NCBI GenBank assembly: GCA_001465025.1
Contig: LNDO01000064.1
Coordinates: 28,707 to 92,706 of the forward strand
Source of the DNA: Pseudomonas sp. Ga0074129
GTDB taxonomy: Bacteria > Pseudomonadota > Gammaproteobacteria > Pseudomonadales > Pseudomonadaceae
Reading direction: 5' to 3'
Length of the DNA stretch: 64,000 bases
Shown here one piece after another: positions 10,455-19,917 of the stretch (within the stretch, counting starts at the first letter, position 1; each line of letters starts with the position of its first letter). The position numbers and the translations under genes were made by a program. The notes below the pieces were generated by a model. That model saw only the letters and a program-made list of their open reading frames with translations. It made no database searches and was not told the DNA's origin.

Positions 10455-11636
10455 ATGGCCCAGCCCTACAGTGCGCGCAGCCGCGCCATAGAACCTTTTC
10501 ATGTGATGGCCTTGTTGGCCCGTGCCAATCAATTGCAGGCCGATGGTCATGATGTTATCCACCTGGAGATCGGTGAGCCGGATTTCACCACGGCCGCGCC
10601 GATTGTCGCTGCCGGCCAAGCAGCGCTGGCCGATGGGCACACCCGCTATACCGCCGCACGCGGTTTACCAGCGCTGCGTGAGGCGATCGCCAGTTTCTAC
10701 GCGCAACGTTACGGTCTGACGATTGATCCACAGCGTATTTTGATCACGCCAGGCGGTTCCGGTGCCTTGCTGCTGGCCACCAGCTTGCTGGTCGACCCCG
10801 GCAAACACTGGTTGCTGGCCGATCCGGGTTATCCGTGCAATCGGCACTTTCTGCGTCTGGTTGAAGGCGCCGCGCAACTGGTGCCGGTGGGGCCGGAGGT
10901 GCGTTATCAACTCACCCCCGAGCTGATCAATCGGCACTGGGATGAACACAGCGTCGGCGCGTTGGTCGCATCCCCGGCCAACCCAACTGGCACCTTGCTC
11001 AGTCGTGATGAGCTGGGCGGGCTGTCACAGGCGTTGAAGGCGCGTGGCGGGCATCTGGTGGTCGATGAGATTTATCATGGCCTGACCTACGGGGTGGACG
11101 CCGCCAGCGTGCTGGAAGTGGACGACGACGCCTTTGTGCTCAACAGTTTTTCCAAGTATTTCGGCATGACCGGCTGGCGACTGGGCTGGTTGGTGGCGCC
11201 CCCGGCGGCAGTGCCGGAGTTGGAGAAACTGGCGCAGAACCTCTACATCAGTGCGCCGAGCATGGCCCAGTATGCGGCGTTGGCCTGCTTTCAACCGCAG
11301 ACCCTGGAGATTCTCGAACAGCGCCGTCATGCGTTTCAGCAGCGCCGTGATTTCCTGCTGCCCGCGCTGCGTGAGTTGGGCTTCAAAATTGCGGTGGAGC
11401 CTGAAGGGGCCTTCTATTTATATGCCGACATCAGCGCCTTTGGCGGTGATGCTTTTGCCTTCTGTCAGCACTTTCTGGAAACCGAACACGTGGCCTTTAC
11501 CCCGGGTCTGGATTTTGGCCGCTACCAGGCTGCGCAGCATGTGCGTTTTGCTTACACCCAGGATTTACCGCGCTTGCAGCAGGCCGTAGACCGCATCAAG
11601 CGCGGGCTGATCAGTTGGCGCGCTCATGCGCTTTGA
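10455..11636 (+). CDS. Class I/II pyridoxal-phosphate aminotransferase
   Basis: 393 residues of fold-type I aminotransferase. The PLP lysine lies in [16 protein letters not shown] near residue 235, with the upstream [10 protein letters not shown] block holding the PLP-contacting Asp and Tyr, and SPANPTGT the Asn. An N-terminal EIGEPDF motif fits the aspartate/alanine aminotransferase-like branch. Substrate cannot be told from sequence; alanine, aspartate or aromatic amino acids are possible. An AAGG-containing ribosome site precedes the ATG. The 3' end overlaps sfsA by 11 bases in a different frame, so the two are probably co-transcribed and translationally coupled. The region from here back to dksA (about 195 bases) should hold both divergent promoters. 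Confidence 0.9.
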   Translation: MAQPYSARSRAIEPFHVMALLARANQLQADGHDVIHLEIGEPDFTTAAPIVAAGQAALADGHTRYTAARGLPALREAIASFYAQRYGLTIDPQRILITPGGSGALLLATSLLVDPGKHWLLADPGYPCNRHFLRLVEGAAQLVPVGPEVRYQLTPELINRHWDEHSVGALVASPANPTGTLLSRDELGGLSQALKARGGHLVVDEIYHGLTYGVDAASVLEVDDDAFVLNSFSKYFGMTGWRLGWLVAPPAAVPELEKLAQNLYISAPSMAQYAALACFQPQTLEILEQRRHAFQQRRDFLLPALRELGFKIAVEPEGAFYLYADISAFGGDAFAFCQHFLETEHVAFTPGLDFGRYQAAQHVRFAYTQDLPRLQQAVDRIKRGLISWRAHAL

Positions 11637-12333
11637 CCCCCCGTTGGAAGAGGGGCGCTTGCTGCGCCGCTACAAGCGCTTTCTCGCCGACATTGAGACC
11701 GCCAGCGGCGAGGCCCTGACGATCCACTGCGCCAACACCGGCTCGATGCTCAACTGCATGAGCGAGGGTGCGCGCATCTGGTTCAGCCGCAGCAACGACC
11801 CCAAACGCAAATTGCCGGGTAGCTGGGAGATTGGCGAAACACCCCATGGCCGCCTGGCCGTGATCAACACCGCGCGCGCCAATGCCTTGGTTGAAGAGGC
11901 TCTGCACGCCGGTGTGATCAGCGAACTCAATGGCTTCACGCAGCTCAAGCGCGAAGTGCCTTATGGCGAAGAACGCAGCCGCATCGACTTTCGCCTGGAC
12001 TACCCGCAGGGCGCGGCGTTTGTCGAAGTTAAGAGCGTAACGCTGGGGTTCGAAGGCAATCGCGTCGCCGCATTTCCTGATGCACGCACCGAGCGTGGCA
12101 GTAAACACCTGCGTGAACTGGCCAGCCTGGCCCGTGCGGGCACGCGTGCGGTGCAGTTGTATTGCGTGAACCTGAGCGAAATCGATGCCGTGCGCCCAGC
12201 CGTAGAAATCGACCCGGCCTATGCCGCGGCCCTGCGTGAAGCGGTCAGTGCCGGTGTGGAAGTGCTCGCATACGGCACCACGATCAGCGCGCAGGAGGTG
12301 CGTCTGGTCAAACGTTTGGATGTGTTGATATAG
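11626..12333 (+). CDS. sfsA: Sugar fermentation stimulation protein homolog
   Basis: 235 residues, the normal SfsA size. E. coli SfsA was found as a factor stimulating maltose genes. The fold has an OB-like N-terminal domain and a nuclease-like C-terminal domain, and the biochemical role is unsettled. Seen: the HCANTGSM motif near residue 36; [15 protein letters not shown]; and the nuclease-type block SRIDFRLDY...[10 protein letters not shown] with Asp, Glu and Lys spaced as in PD-(D/E)XK enzymes. The start overlaps the end of the upstream aminotransferase gene. No other gene follows on this strand before a REP-rich gap. Confidence 0.93.
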   Translation: MRFDPPLEEGRLLRRYKRFLADIETASGEALTIHCANTGSMLNCMSEGARIWFSRSNDPKRKLPGSWEIGETPHGRLAVINTARANALVEEALHAGVISELNGFTQLKREVPYGEERSRIDFRLDYPQGAAFVEVKSVTLGFEGNRVAAFPDARTERGSKHLRELASLARAGTRAVQLYCVNLSEIDAVRPAVEIDPAYAAALREAVSAGVEVLAYGTTISAQEVRLVKRLDVLI

Positions 12334-12453
12334 GCTTTCGCTTCAATCAAGTGTTGCATGGGCCGCTGAGTTGTCCCGCGATTGCTCCGGATGACCAGGC
12401 GCATATTAGGTAGGTTGGTGTTGAGCGTAGCGAAGCCCAACAGAGCGCAGGTT

Positions 12454-12546
12454 GTAGGAGGGGCCGGGCGGCGTTCCGCTTTAGCCGCGAGCTTTTGCGG
12501 TATCAGCGCTACGGTGCTGAAAGATCTCCGCTAAAGCGCCTCCCAC
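12454..12546. repeat. REP-type palindromic pair with a 15-base insertion
   Basis: Two inverted copies of a REP core bracket about 40 bases. The right copy (about 12528-12546) reads CGCTAAAGCGCCTCCCAC. The left copy reads GTAGGAGGGG, then an extra 15 bases (12464-12478), then CTTTAGCCGCGA. The same core appears at 17962-18025 and 29803-29875, where the left arm is uninterrupted. A separate short palindrome (GTTGGTG...GCCCAAC, 12414-12441) lies just upstream. Such elements are dispersed by RAYT transposases in Pseudomonas; none is in this window. Confidence 0.75.
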
Positions 12547-12556
12547 AGCTGTTTGT

Positions 12557-13735
12557 TCAATGCTGAGTTCTGCCGGCTGGCAGTTCCTGTTCGGGCTGCA
12601 TGGCGCAGCGCAGATGCTGTTCAAATAACTCGACGATCGCCGGCCAGCCTTGGCGTGAGGCATGCAACCGTGCATTCAGACGCACCCGGCGCAGGCTTTC
12701 GTTGTTGCTGATCAACTCGCTGGCTGCGTCTATAAAACCCTGTTGATCCTCCGCCACCGCCAGCGCACCGTTATGCCCGTGGCGGATATGTTGCGCGGCG
12801 GCGGCCTGGTCAAACGCCACCACGCCAAGGCCTGCAGCCAGCGCCTCAAGCACCACATTGCCGAAGGTTTCCGAGAGGCTGGGGAACAGGAATACATCCC
12901 CCGAGGCGTAATGCGCGGCCAGTGCTTCACCGCGTTGCAGGCCGCAGAAAACCGCCTCGGGCAGTTGTTGCTGAAGGGCGCTGCGCTGCGGGCCGTCGCC
13001 GACCAGAATCAGCTTCAAGCGCCGCTCTGGATGCTTTTGTTGCAAGGCCAGAAAACTTTTACTGAGCAGGGCTAGGTTCTTTTCGGCGGCCAGGCGGCCG
13101 ACATGCAGCACGGCGATGTCTGTATCGCCCAGCCCCCACTGCGCACGCAGGTCGGCACTGCGTTTGGCCGGGTGGAACAGTTGGCTGTCGACGCCGCGCG
13201 CCAGCATGGCTAGGTTCTCGAAGCCACGGCGTTGCAGTTCGATGCGCTGGCTGGCGCTGGGCACCAAGGTCATTTGCGTGCGGTTATGGAACCCACGCAA
13301 GTAGTGGGTCAGGGCGCGGGTCAGTAAGCCGTAGCCGTAATGCCCGGTGTATTGCTGAAAGTTGGTGTGAAAACCGCTGACCACCGGGATCTGCAAACGC
13401 CGCGCGGCACGCAGGGCGGACAACCCGAGCGGGCCTTCGGTGGCGATGTACAGCACGTCCGGGCGCTGACGTTGCCAGCGGCGCAGCAATTTGTGCATGG
13501 ATGATTGCCCCCACTGCAAACCGGGGTAGCCGGGCAGCGGCCAGCCACGGGTCAGCAGTTCATCTTCAGTGGCGGCTGTGCGTGGGTCGCTGGATTGCCG
13601 TGGGCGCACCAGTTGCACGCGATGACCGCGACCGCGCAGGCCATCGACCAGGCGCCCGAGGGTATTGGCCACACCGTTGATTTCCGGCGGGAAGGTTTCG
13701 CTGATCAGCGCGATATGCAGGGTAGCTGTGCTCAT
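12557..13735 (-). CDS. Family 4 glycosyltransferase (MgtA-like mannosyltransferase type)
   Basis: 392 residues of GT-B fold. The N-terminal half has SETFPPEINGVANTLGRLVDGL, typical of GT4 enzymes that transfer mannose or glucose from a nucleotide sugar. SGFHTNFQQYTGHYG is characteristic of the GDP-mannose-dependent alpha-mannosyltransferase group. The C-terminal half has HVGRLAAEKN (phosphate loop), LVGDGPQ, and the E-x7-E block SLSETFGNVVLEALAAG near residue 290. There are no membrane segments, so it is cytosolic or membrane-peripheral. It stands alone between a REP pair and a LysR gene, so the acceptor (lipid or small glucoside) is unknown. The family call is firm, the substrate is inferred. 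Confidence 0.88.
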   Translation of the reverse strand: MSTATLHIALISETFPPEINGVANTLGRLVDGLRGRGHRVQLVRPRQSSDPRTAATEDELLTRGWPLPGYPGLQWGQSSMHKLLRRWQRQRPDVLYIATEGPLGLSALRAARRLQIPVVSGFHTNFQQYTGHYGYGLLTRALTHYLRGFHNRTQMTLVPSASQRIELQRRGFENLAMLARGVDSQLFHPAKRSADLRAQWGLGDTDIAVLHVGRLAAEKNLALLSKSFLALQQKHPERRLKLILVGDGPQRSALQQQLPEAVFCGLQRGEALAAHYASGDVFLFPSLSETFGNVVLEALAAGLGVVAFDQAAAAQHIRHGHNGALAVAEDQQGFIDAASELISNNESLRRVRLNARLHASRQGWPAIVELFEQHLRCAMQPEQELPAGRTQH

Positions 13736-13793
13736 GCCTGCAGTGTCGGCTGCTGGTGTGTAGTGACTGTGACGATTAGGTGGCGGTTATGTG

Positions 13794-14696
13794 TCAGTCG
13801 GGCAGGTCTATCAATTGTTGGCGAAGCCAGGCATGCGCGGGGTCGTGTTGCTGCTGCCGGTGCCAGATCAGGCTGACCTGTACCGGCGGCATATCAAACG
13901 GCAGTGGCGCGCTCTGCAAGGCATGCAGGGGCGCAAGCGCCGCAGCCAGGCGTGCAGGCACAGTGCCGAGCAGGTCTGTTTGCGCGACGATGGCAGGGAT
14001 CGGCAAGTAGTTGGGCAGGTGCAGTGCTGTGTGCCGCCGCACCTTGGCCGAACCCAGCACGATCTCCAGCGGCGAACCGCGTCCGGCCCGTGGGGTCACG
14101 CTGATATGCCGGGCTTGCTGGTAACCCTCCAGGGTCAGCCCGCCAACAAAGGCCGGGTGACCGGCACGGCCGATGGCCACCAGCGGTTCTTCACGCAGGG
14201 GCGCGTAATGCAGTTCGGCGCACTCGAAATGCAGATAGTCGATGGCCAGGTCCAGCGTGCCGCTGGTCAGGCGTTGCACCAGCGAGTCGGCGTCGTCGAC
14301 TTGCACCTGTAATTCAACCTGCGCTGCGATATGCGCCAAATGCGCCTGCAAACGTGGCAGTAAAGCGGTCTGCGCGTAGTCGTTCAGCGACAGGCTGAAC
14401 GTGTGCGGCGTTTGCGGATTAAATGCGGCGGTTGGCCCAAGCCCGCTTTGCAACAGGCGCAGGGCCTGGCGCACTGGCACATACAAGGCCTGAGCGCGGG
14501 CGGTGGGGGTCATACCGCGCGCGGTGCGCAGGAACAATTCCTCGCCCAGTTGCTGGCGCAGACGCGCCAGGGCGTTACTCACCGTCGATTGGCTCAGGTG
14601 CAGGCGCTCGGCGGCGCGGGTCAGGTTGCCTTCCTGCATCAGGGCGTCGAAAACCAGCAGCAGGTTGAGGTCGAGTTGGCGCAAATTCGTGATCAA
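13794..14696 (-). CDS. LysR-family transcriptional regulator
   Basis: 300 residues. The N-terminal winged helix-turn-helix is clear: LDLNLLLVFDALMQEGNLTRAAERLHLSQ, then STVSNALARLRQQLGEELF. An effector-binding domain follows from about residue 90. The only well-placed initiation codon is a TTG at 14696, preceded by AAAAGAG at suitable spacing; an in-frame stop lies six codons upstream. It is divergent from the fatty-acid hydroxylase/SRPBCC gene with an 82-base gap, the classic layout for a LysR protein that controls its neighbour. The effector cannot be read from sequence. The NodD/LeuO-like N terminus (RQLDLNLLLVFDAL) places it in that branch rather than the CysB branch. Confidence 0.92.
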   Translation of the reverse strand: MITNLRQLDLNLLLVFDALMQEGNLTRAAERLHLSQSTVSNALARLRQQLGEELFLRTARGMTPTARAQALYVPVRQALRLLQSGLGPTAAFNPQTPHTFSLSLNDYAQTALLPRLQAHLAHIAAQVELQVQVDDADSLVQRLTSGTLDLAIDYLHFECAELHYAPLREEPLVAIGRAGHPAFVGGLTLEGYQQARHISVTPRAGRGSPLEIVLGSAKVRRHTALHLPNYLPIPAIVAQTDLLGTVPARLAAALAPLHALQSAPLPFDMPPVQVSLIWHRQQQHDPAHAWLRQQLIDLPD

Positions 14697-14778
14697 GAAT
14701 AATGCTCTTTTGAACTATCCATTATCCGAATGATTCGCCCGCGCCTAAACTCCTGTCAATCCGCAGAGGAGTTTTGCC

Positions 14779-15897
14779 ATGGCTTATAACAACGACAATG
14801 CCCAGGCGTTCCGCACACGTTACCGGGCAGCCATTCATCCGCTTTACAACCCCTGGCTGCATGCAGCTTTTGTGCTGCTCTATGGCCTGACCTGCCTGGT
14901 GCTGCTGGCGAGTACGCTGCATGCCGTACCGGCTTGGCAATGGTTGCTGGTGCCGCTCACGCTGGTGTTTTTCAGTTGGGGTGAATACCAGGTGCACAAG
15001 CGCCTAGGGCACAACAAAACGCGTTTCGGTCAGCTGTTCTACAAGCGCCACACGGGCGACCACCACAGCTTTTTTGTTGAAGGGTTGATGCGTTATGACA
15101 TGCCGCGCGACTGGCGGGTGATTCTGTTCCCGGCGTGGCTGATCGTGCTCTACAGCCTGCCGTTGCTGGCCGTCTGGTGGCTGCTGGCGCAACTCGACGG
15201 CAACCTGGCGGCCTTGGTTGCCGGCAGCATGTTGCTCGGTTACATGAGTTACGAGGTGGTGCATGCCTGTGAACACCTGCCTGCTGAGCACCCGTTGTCG
15301 CGCCTGCCGTGGATCCGCCAGATGCGCCGTTTGCACACACTGCATCATCGCCGTGATCTGATGCACAGCCGCAATTTCGGTATTGTTCATCCGCTTATGG
15401 ATTGGCTCTACGGCACCCTGCATTGGGAGCCTGAAGCGGACCATGAGCAGAACTGCCAGCAGCATCGCCTGCGCTTGTCACGTTCAGCGGACGAGGTGTT
15501 GAGTTACGCCGCTGCACCGGCCAACTGGCCGCAGTGGCATCCCTCGTCGTTGCGCATTTATGGTCGCGAAGGGGCGTTAGCTGCAGGGGAAGTGTTTGCA
15601 GAAGACATTCATGCTGGTGGTCGTGCGGGCCATCTGCGTTGGGATGTACTCGACTACCAACCCGGCCGCCGCTGGCAAGCCAGCGCCCGAGGCGATCATG
15701 GATTGGCTTTGCTGTTGACCTACGAATGTGTGGCGGTGGAGGGCGGTTGCGAATTTATTCGCACCCTGCAATACGGCTTTGACAACGCCCTGATGCGCCT
15801 GGCCAACAGCCTGCTGCTGAGCCGGCGCATCGAGCGTGAATCGCAGGCCTCCATGCAGGCGCTGCGCGCTGTACTTGAGGGCTGCGCAGCTTCCTGA
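14779..15897 (+). CDS. Fatty-acid hydroxylase/sterol desaturase-type protein fused to an SRPBCC domain
   Basis: 372 residues in two parts. Residues 1-220 are an integral-membrane di-iron hydroxylase module. It has four or so hydrophobic segments and the histidine clusters HKRLGH, KRHTGDHH, HACEH and HTLHHRRDLMHSRNFG, as in the fatty-acid hydroxylase superfamily (PF04116). Residues about 228-365 look like a polyketide-cyclase/START-like (SRPBCC) domain: LRLSRSADEVLSYAAAPANWPQWHPSS, then alternating strands and a long C-terminal helix. Such domains hold hydrophobic ligands, so the fusion could present a lipid or isoprenoid substrate to the hydroxylase (inference). A strong AGAGGAG site precedes the ATG. 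The divergent LysR gene is the likely regulator. Substrate unknown. Confidence 0.8.
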   Translation: MAYNNDNAQAFRTRYRAAIHPLYNPWLHAAFVLLYGLTCLVLLASTLHAVPAWQWLLVPLTLVFFSWGEYQVHKRLGHNKTRFGQLFYKRHTGDHHSFFVEGLMRYDMPRDWRVILFPAWLIVLYSLPLLAVWWLLAQLDGNLAALVAGSMLLGYMSYEVVHACEHLPAEHPLSRLPWIRQMRRLHTLHHRRDLMHSRNFGIVHPLMDWLYGTLHWEPEADHEQNCQQHRLRLSRSADEVLSYAAAPANWPQWHPSSLRIYGREGALAAGEVFAEDIHAGGRAGHLRWDVLDYQPGRRWQASARGDHGLALLLTYECVAVEGGCEFIRTLQYGFDNALMRLANSLLLSRRIERESQASMQALRAVLEGCAAS

Positions 15898-15920
15898 CTT
15901 GGGCTTGAGGTGCAAGGCGC

Positions 15921-16649
15921 TTAGCCGCGCTCGCGCACCCAGAACAACGTGGCACCGGCCACGGCGGCCTGCATCATCACGATATTGAGCCCAGGCACCA
16001 GCAGGCACAGGTAGGTGACGCCGCCAAAACTCAGGCTCTGCCAGCGTTTCTCGCGCAGCCAGGCGAGCATGTCGTCCCAGCTCATCTTGTTGTTGTCAGC
16101 GGGGTAGTCGATGTATTGAACAGCCATCATCCACACGCCAAACAGCAACCACAGTGGCGCGGCCAGAATGTTCAGCACCGGAATAAAGCTGAGGATCAAC
16201 AAGGCGATGGCGCGCGGTAAAAAGTAGCCCAGCTTGCGCATCTCACGGCCCAGGGTGCGTGGCACCATGGCCATCAACTCTGCGCCGCTAAAGGGTGGGA
16301 AGTCATCCTGGCCACGCACCACCACTTCGACCTTTTCCGCCAGAAAACCGTTGAACGGCGCGGCAATGATGTTGGCCAGCAGGTTAAAGGTGAAAAACAC
16401 CATCAACAGCACCAGCACCACAAACAGCGGCCACAGCACGTATTCGAGAAAACTCAGCCAGGTTGGCAGGGTTGGCATAAAGGTGTCGACCCAGCCGGCG
16501 AATTGCTGCATGGACAAAACGATCAGCCCGCTAAAAAGAATCAGGTTGATGGTCAGCGGCAATAGCACAAACAGCCGTAAACCGGGGCTGAGGATCAGTT
16601 TAAGGCCCTGGCCCAGGTATTGCGGACCGGTCAGCACGGGGGCAGACAT
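15921..16649 (-). CDS. cysZ: CysZ-type sulfate transport membrane protein
   Basis: 242 residues with about four strongly hydrophobic stretches. It belongs to the CysZ/EI24 family, which carries sulfate into the cytosol for cysteine synthesis. The opening [20 protein letters not shown] and the later [30 protein letters not shown] are typical. I chose the ATG at 16649 because AGAGGAAA lies at correct distance and the homologous part begins there. The longer in-frame reading to 16844 has no ribosome site and looks non-coding. No cys gene is adjacent; trxB is divergent about 260 bases away, which may be coincidental although both touch sulfur and redox metabolism. Confidence 0.88.
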   Translation of the reverse strand: MSAPVLTGPQYLGQGLKLILSPGLRLFVLLPLTINLILFSGLIVLSMQQFAGWVDTFMPTLPTWLSFLEYVLWPLFVVLVLLMVFFTFNLLANIIAAPFNGFLAEKVEVVVRGQDDFPPFSGAELMAMVPRTLGREMRKLGYFLPRAIALLILSFIPVLNILAAPLWLLFGVWMMAVQYIDYPADNNKMSWDDMLAWLREKRWQSLSFGGVTYLCLLVPGLNIVMMQAAVAGATLFWVRERG

Positions 16650-16849
16650 GGTGAGGTTTCCTCTAGGTTGAAGTCGCGCCGACCTTACCGGCTTTGCATG
16701 GCCGGTGAAAGCTTCTGCAATGGGTGCTAACGATTCAGTCGGGGCTGATAGGGCTTGCCTATGCCTGGCATTGGCAATGCAAATTTCCGCAGGATGGCTG
16801 CCGCGCATAGGCTGCGCGGCATTGTCCCTTTGCGGGGCTTTCAACTTGA

Positions 16850-17857
<1,008 letters not shown>

Positions 17858-17890
17858 GTCTGTGAGTGCGAAAGACTTGATGTAAACCGC

Positions 17891-17926
17891 AATGCCGCTC
17901 ACCTGAATCAGGTGAGCGGCATTTTT
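17891..17926 (+). terminator. Rho-independent terminator of trxB
   Basis: AATGCCGCTCACCTG pairs with its full complement around a loop of a few bases and is followed by ATTTTTAT. It lies 34 bases after the trxB stop codon. Confidence 0.93.
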
Positions 17927-17961
17927 ATGTGGCAGGTACTGTGTGGCGATGGCAAAACTGC

Positions 17962-18025
17962 GTGGGAGGCGCTTTAGCGGCGAGCTTTTGCAGTGATTGT
18001 GTCGTGGTTTAAGCCCCTTCCACAT
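17962..18025. repeat. REP-type palindromic pair
   Basis: A left copy, GTGGGAGGCGCTTTAGCGGCGA (17962-17983), and a degenerate inverted right copy (about 18002-18025, GGTTTAAGCCCCTTCCACA) flank about 20 bases. Same family as the elements at 12454 and 29803. It sits between the trxB terminator and the end of the convergent glycolipid-binding gene. Confidence 0.7.
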
Positions 18026-18038
18026 CAGTTGTGGCGGT

Positions 18039-18626
18039 TTAAACCCAGGTATTGAGTTTCAAATCCCGCGAGCTCATGCGCAGAAACTGGTCACTGGCTT
18101 TGACCAGCAAGGCGTGCTCGTCAACCATCAGTTCGTGGCTTGGGCGGCCTTGTGACTCACTGCGATAAAGCGTGCCGCCGTTCTCGTCACGCAGGCGCTG
18201 ATAACGTTGGCGGCGTGGTTCTACGGTCAGGGTGAGCAAATCGATGTAGGCCACTTGCAGGGATTCACTCTGCCCGGTTTCCAAGGCGCAGCGCTGCAAA
18301 GCAGGGGTGTGGGTAAAGGGCGAGTCGGAGAGCATCACCTGCTGGCATTCGCTTAGGTCTGGGCGCAGCTCGCCATTGAGCAGCCAGTTACCGCGCACGT
18401 CACGTCTGAGATTGAGGCTGCGCTGGCCATGGTTGTCGACTTTCAGCCACAGGCGGCGAAAGCGCCAGCGCGGATCGCAGTTGATCACGTAGCTGGCCAC
18501 GATGCTGTTGCCACGTAGGCTTTGCATCAGGTGGCTGGTTGCGTTGATGCCATGCTCGTCGATGTTCAGGCGCAGATTTTCTACACCAGGGTTGTGCCAC
18601 GGCTTCCATACCAGGGTTTGTTGCAT
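18039..18626 (-). CDS. Putative glycolipid-binding family protein
   Basis: 195 residues with no signal peptide or membrane segment. The pattern of short beta strands with WRFRRLWLKVD, LRRDVRGNWLLNG, SPFTHTPALQRC and YIDLLTLTVEPRRQRY fits the putative glycolipid-binding family (PF06475), a beta-barrel group widespread in Pseudomonas and actinobacteria. The biological role is not established. It is the last gene of a minus-strand series running from folM through folE, folX, DUF1244 and hopJ. The gap to hopJ is 167 bases, so membership of the same transcript is uncertain. No unusual composition seen. Confidence 0.75.
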   Translation of the reverse strand: MQQTLVWKPWHNPGVENLRLNIDEHGINATSHLMQSLRGNSIVASYVINCDPRWRFRRLWLKVDNHGQRSLNLRRDVRGNWLLNGELRPDLSECQQVMLSDSPFTHTPALQRCALETGQSESLQVAYIDLLTLTVEPRRQRYQRLRDENGGTLYRSESQGRPSHELMVDEHALLVKASDQFLRMSSRDLKLNTWV

Positions 18627-18793
18627 GTACGCGACTCCATGTCGGCAGGTGGCGAGCGCGTTAGGCTGATCGGGGGCTGCAGCCGTTGAGCGCTCGGTCG
18701 ACTTGTGGCGCGCAGCTTAAAACGCCGCCTGACCGCTGTCTGTCAGCGATTGCCGACAGCTGCGCAAGAGTCTGCACAAAGCGGTCGTAGTTG

Positions 18794-19138
18794 TCAGGCG
18801 TTAATACGCTGCAACGATGGCTGCTCAAATTGAACGCCGACCAGGCCATGGCTCATCAGGGCGCGGATGTTGCCGTGATCACTGTCGTCTGGGGTGGCCA
18901 GCACACTGCGGTAATGCTCGCCAAAGCAGCGCAGGGTTTCTTCCAAGCTGAAATTTTCCAGGAGCGCCAGGCCGAGGGTTTTGCACGAGCCTTCGTTCTG
19001 CCCGGCGGCGTTATGCACGTTGCCATTGCTAAAGGCGCTGGGTTGGTACTGGTAGTGCTGCGCAATAAAAGCCAGGGTCTCGGCGAACATAAAATGCTCG
19101 CCGTGCAGCTTGGTGCGAAAGTCGTGTAGGGCAGACAT
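18794..19138 (-). CDS. HopJ-family protein (not evidence of a type III effector)
   Basis: 114 residues, matching the small HopJ family (PF08888): FRTKLHGEHFMFAETLAFIAQHYQYQPSAF, SNGNVHNAAGQNEGSCKTLGLAL and FSLEETLRCFGEHYRSVL. The family name comes from a P. syringae protein, but most members are in non-pathogens without type III secretion, so a housekeeping role is likely and unknown. Its ATG overlaps the stop of the upstream DUF1244 gene as TGATG, which implies translational coupling. The upstream bases AGGAAAATCTTG serve as ribosome site. It belongs to the minus-strand pterin-linked gene series. Confidence 0.88.
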   Translation of the reverse strand: MSALHDFRTKLHGEHFMFAETLAFIAQHYQYQPSAFSNGNVHNAAGQNEGSCKTLGLALLENFSLEETLRCFGEHYRSVLATPDDSDHGNIRALMSHGLVGVQFEQPSLQRINA

Positions 19139-19428
19139 CAAGATTTTCCTTTATTAAACGCCGCCTGTTGTTCAGCGCTGGCTTCTTTCTGGTACTTGGT
19201 TTTCCACTCGGCGTAAGGCATGCCGTACACCTCTTCACGGGCCTCGTCGGGAGTGATGGCGACGCCGATGTCGTCTGCTGCGGCCTTGAACCACTTGGAC
19301 AGGCAATTACGGCAGAAACCGGTGAGGTTCATCATGTCGATGTTCTGCACGTCAGGGCGTGAACGCAGGTGTTGCACCAGGCTGCGAAAAGCGGCGGCTT
19401 CAAGTTCGAGGCGTTCTTGCTCGGTCAT
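19138..19428 (-). CDS. DUF1244 family protein
   Basis: 96 residues. The conserved core DMMNLTGFCRNCLSKWFKAAADDIGV and EEVYGMPYAEWKTKYQKEAS identifies the DUF1244 family (PF06844), small helical proteins with an invariant CRNC that could bind a metal. Function is unknown. It lies between folX (117 bases upstream, with a hairpin in the gap) and hopJ, whose start overlaps this stop codon. The pairing of DUF1244 with a HopJ-family gene and a pterin operon suggests a shared physiological use, but nothing in the sequence says what it is. Confidence 0.88.
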   Translation of the reverse strand: MTEQERLELEAAAFRSLVQHLRSRPDVQNIDMMNLTGFCRNCLSKWFKAAADDIGVAITPDEAREEVYGMPYAEWKTKYQKEASAEQQAAFNKGKS

Positions 19429-19500
19429 GGCGATGCTCTCTGGGGGCAGGCGGGGGGTGATGGCGGCGATGATAAGAGCATGCCCGATTTACGGCAACGG

Positions 19501-19524
19501 CTCCGGCGCATGAAGCGCCGGGAG
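19501..19524 (-). terminator. Hairpin between folX and DUF1244, possible attenuator
   Basis: CTCCCGGCGC pairs with GCGCCGGAG around TTCAT on the minus strand, about 22 bases after the folX stop. There is no T-run, so it may only stabilise the folMEX message or reduce read-through. Confidence 0.45.
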
Positions 19525-19545
19525 TCTGTGTGAGGCAGGTAAAGG

Positions 19546-19917
19546 TTAACGGTGCGCGGAGAGGGTGATGGACACCGATTCGGCAAAGCGCAGCGCGTGT
19601 AGCTTATCGACTTCAACTTCGGCGTAGCGCACGTCAGGGTTGACCATGACCAGGTCGAGGATTTCTTGGGTCATGCGCTCCAGCAAGGCAAAGCGGTTTT
19701 CTTCCACATGGCGGATCACCGCTTTGGTGATGGTGCGGTAGTTGAGGGCGTGATCAATGTCGTTGTCGCGCACCGCATCGGCTGCCGGGTAGAGGATGGT
19801 GAGGTTGATCAACACGTCCTGCTTGTTGTTGATCTCCTCTTCCTTGATGCCGATGAAGGTGCGCAGGCGCAGATCCTTGACGCGAATGCGCGCCATGCCA
19901 GGTTCAAGTCTCGGCAT
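19546..19917 (-). CDS. folX: Dihydroneopterin triphosphate 2'-epimerase
   Basis: 123 residues of the tunnelling-fold family shared with dihydroneopterin aldolase FolB. FolX converts 7,8-dihydroneopterin triphosphate to dihydromonapterin triphosphate. Seen: [26 protein letters not shown], with the segment that carries the catalytic Lys and Glu, and [24 protein letters not shown], with the pterin-anchoring residues. The start overlaps the folE stop (TAATG), so the two are translationally coupled. With FolE upstream making the substrate and FolM reducing the product, the operon specifies tetrahydromonapterin, the cofactor of phenylalanine hydroxylase in Pseudomonas. Confidence 0.93.
   Translation of the reverse strand: MPRLEPGMARIRVKDLRLRTFIGIKEEEINNKQDVLINLTILYPAADAVRDNDIDHALNYRTITKAVIRHVEENRFALLERMTQEILDLVMVNPDVRYAEVEVDKLHALRFAESVSITLSAHR

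Noticed and set aside
18794-19138. Type III secreted effector, from the HopJ family name
   Set aside because: No hrp box, secretion apparatus or unusual composition; the gene is coupled to a housekeeping-type DUF1244 gene.
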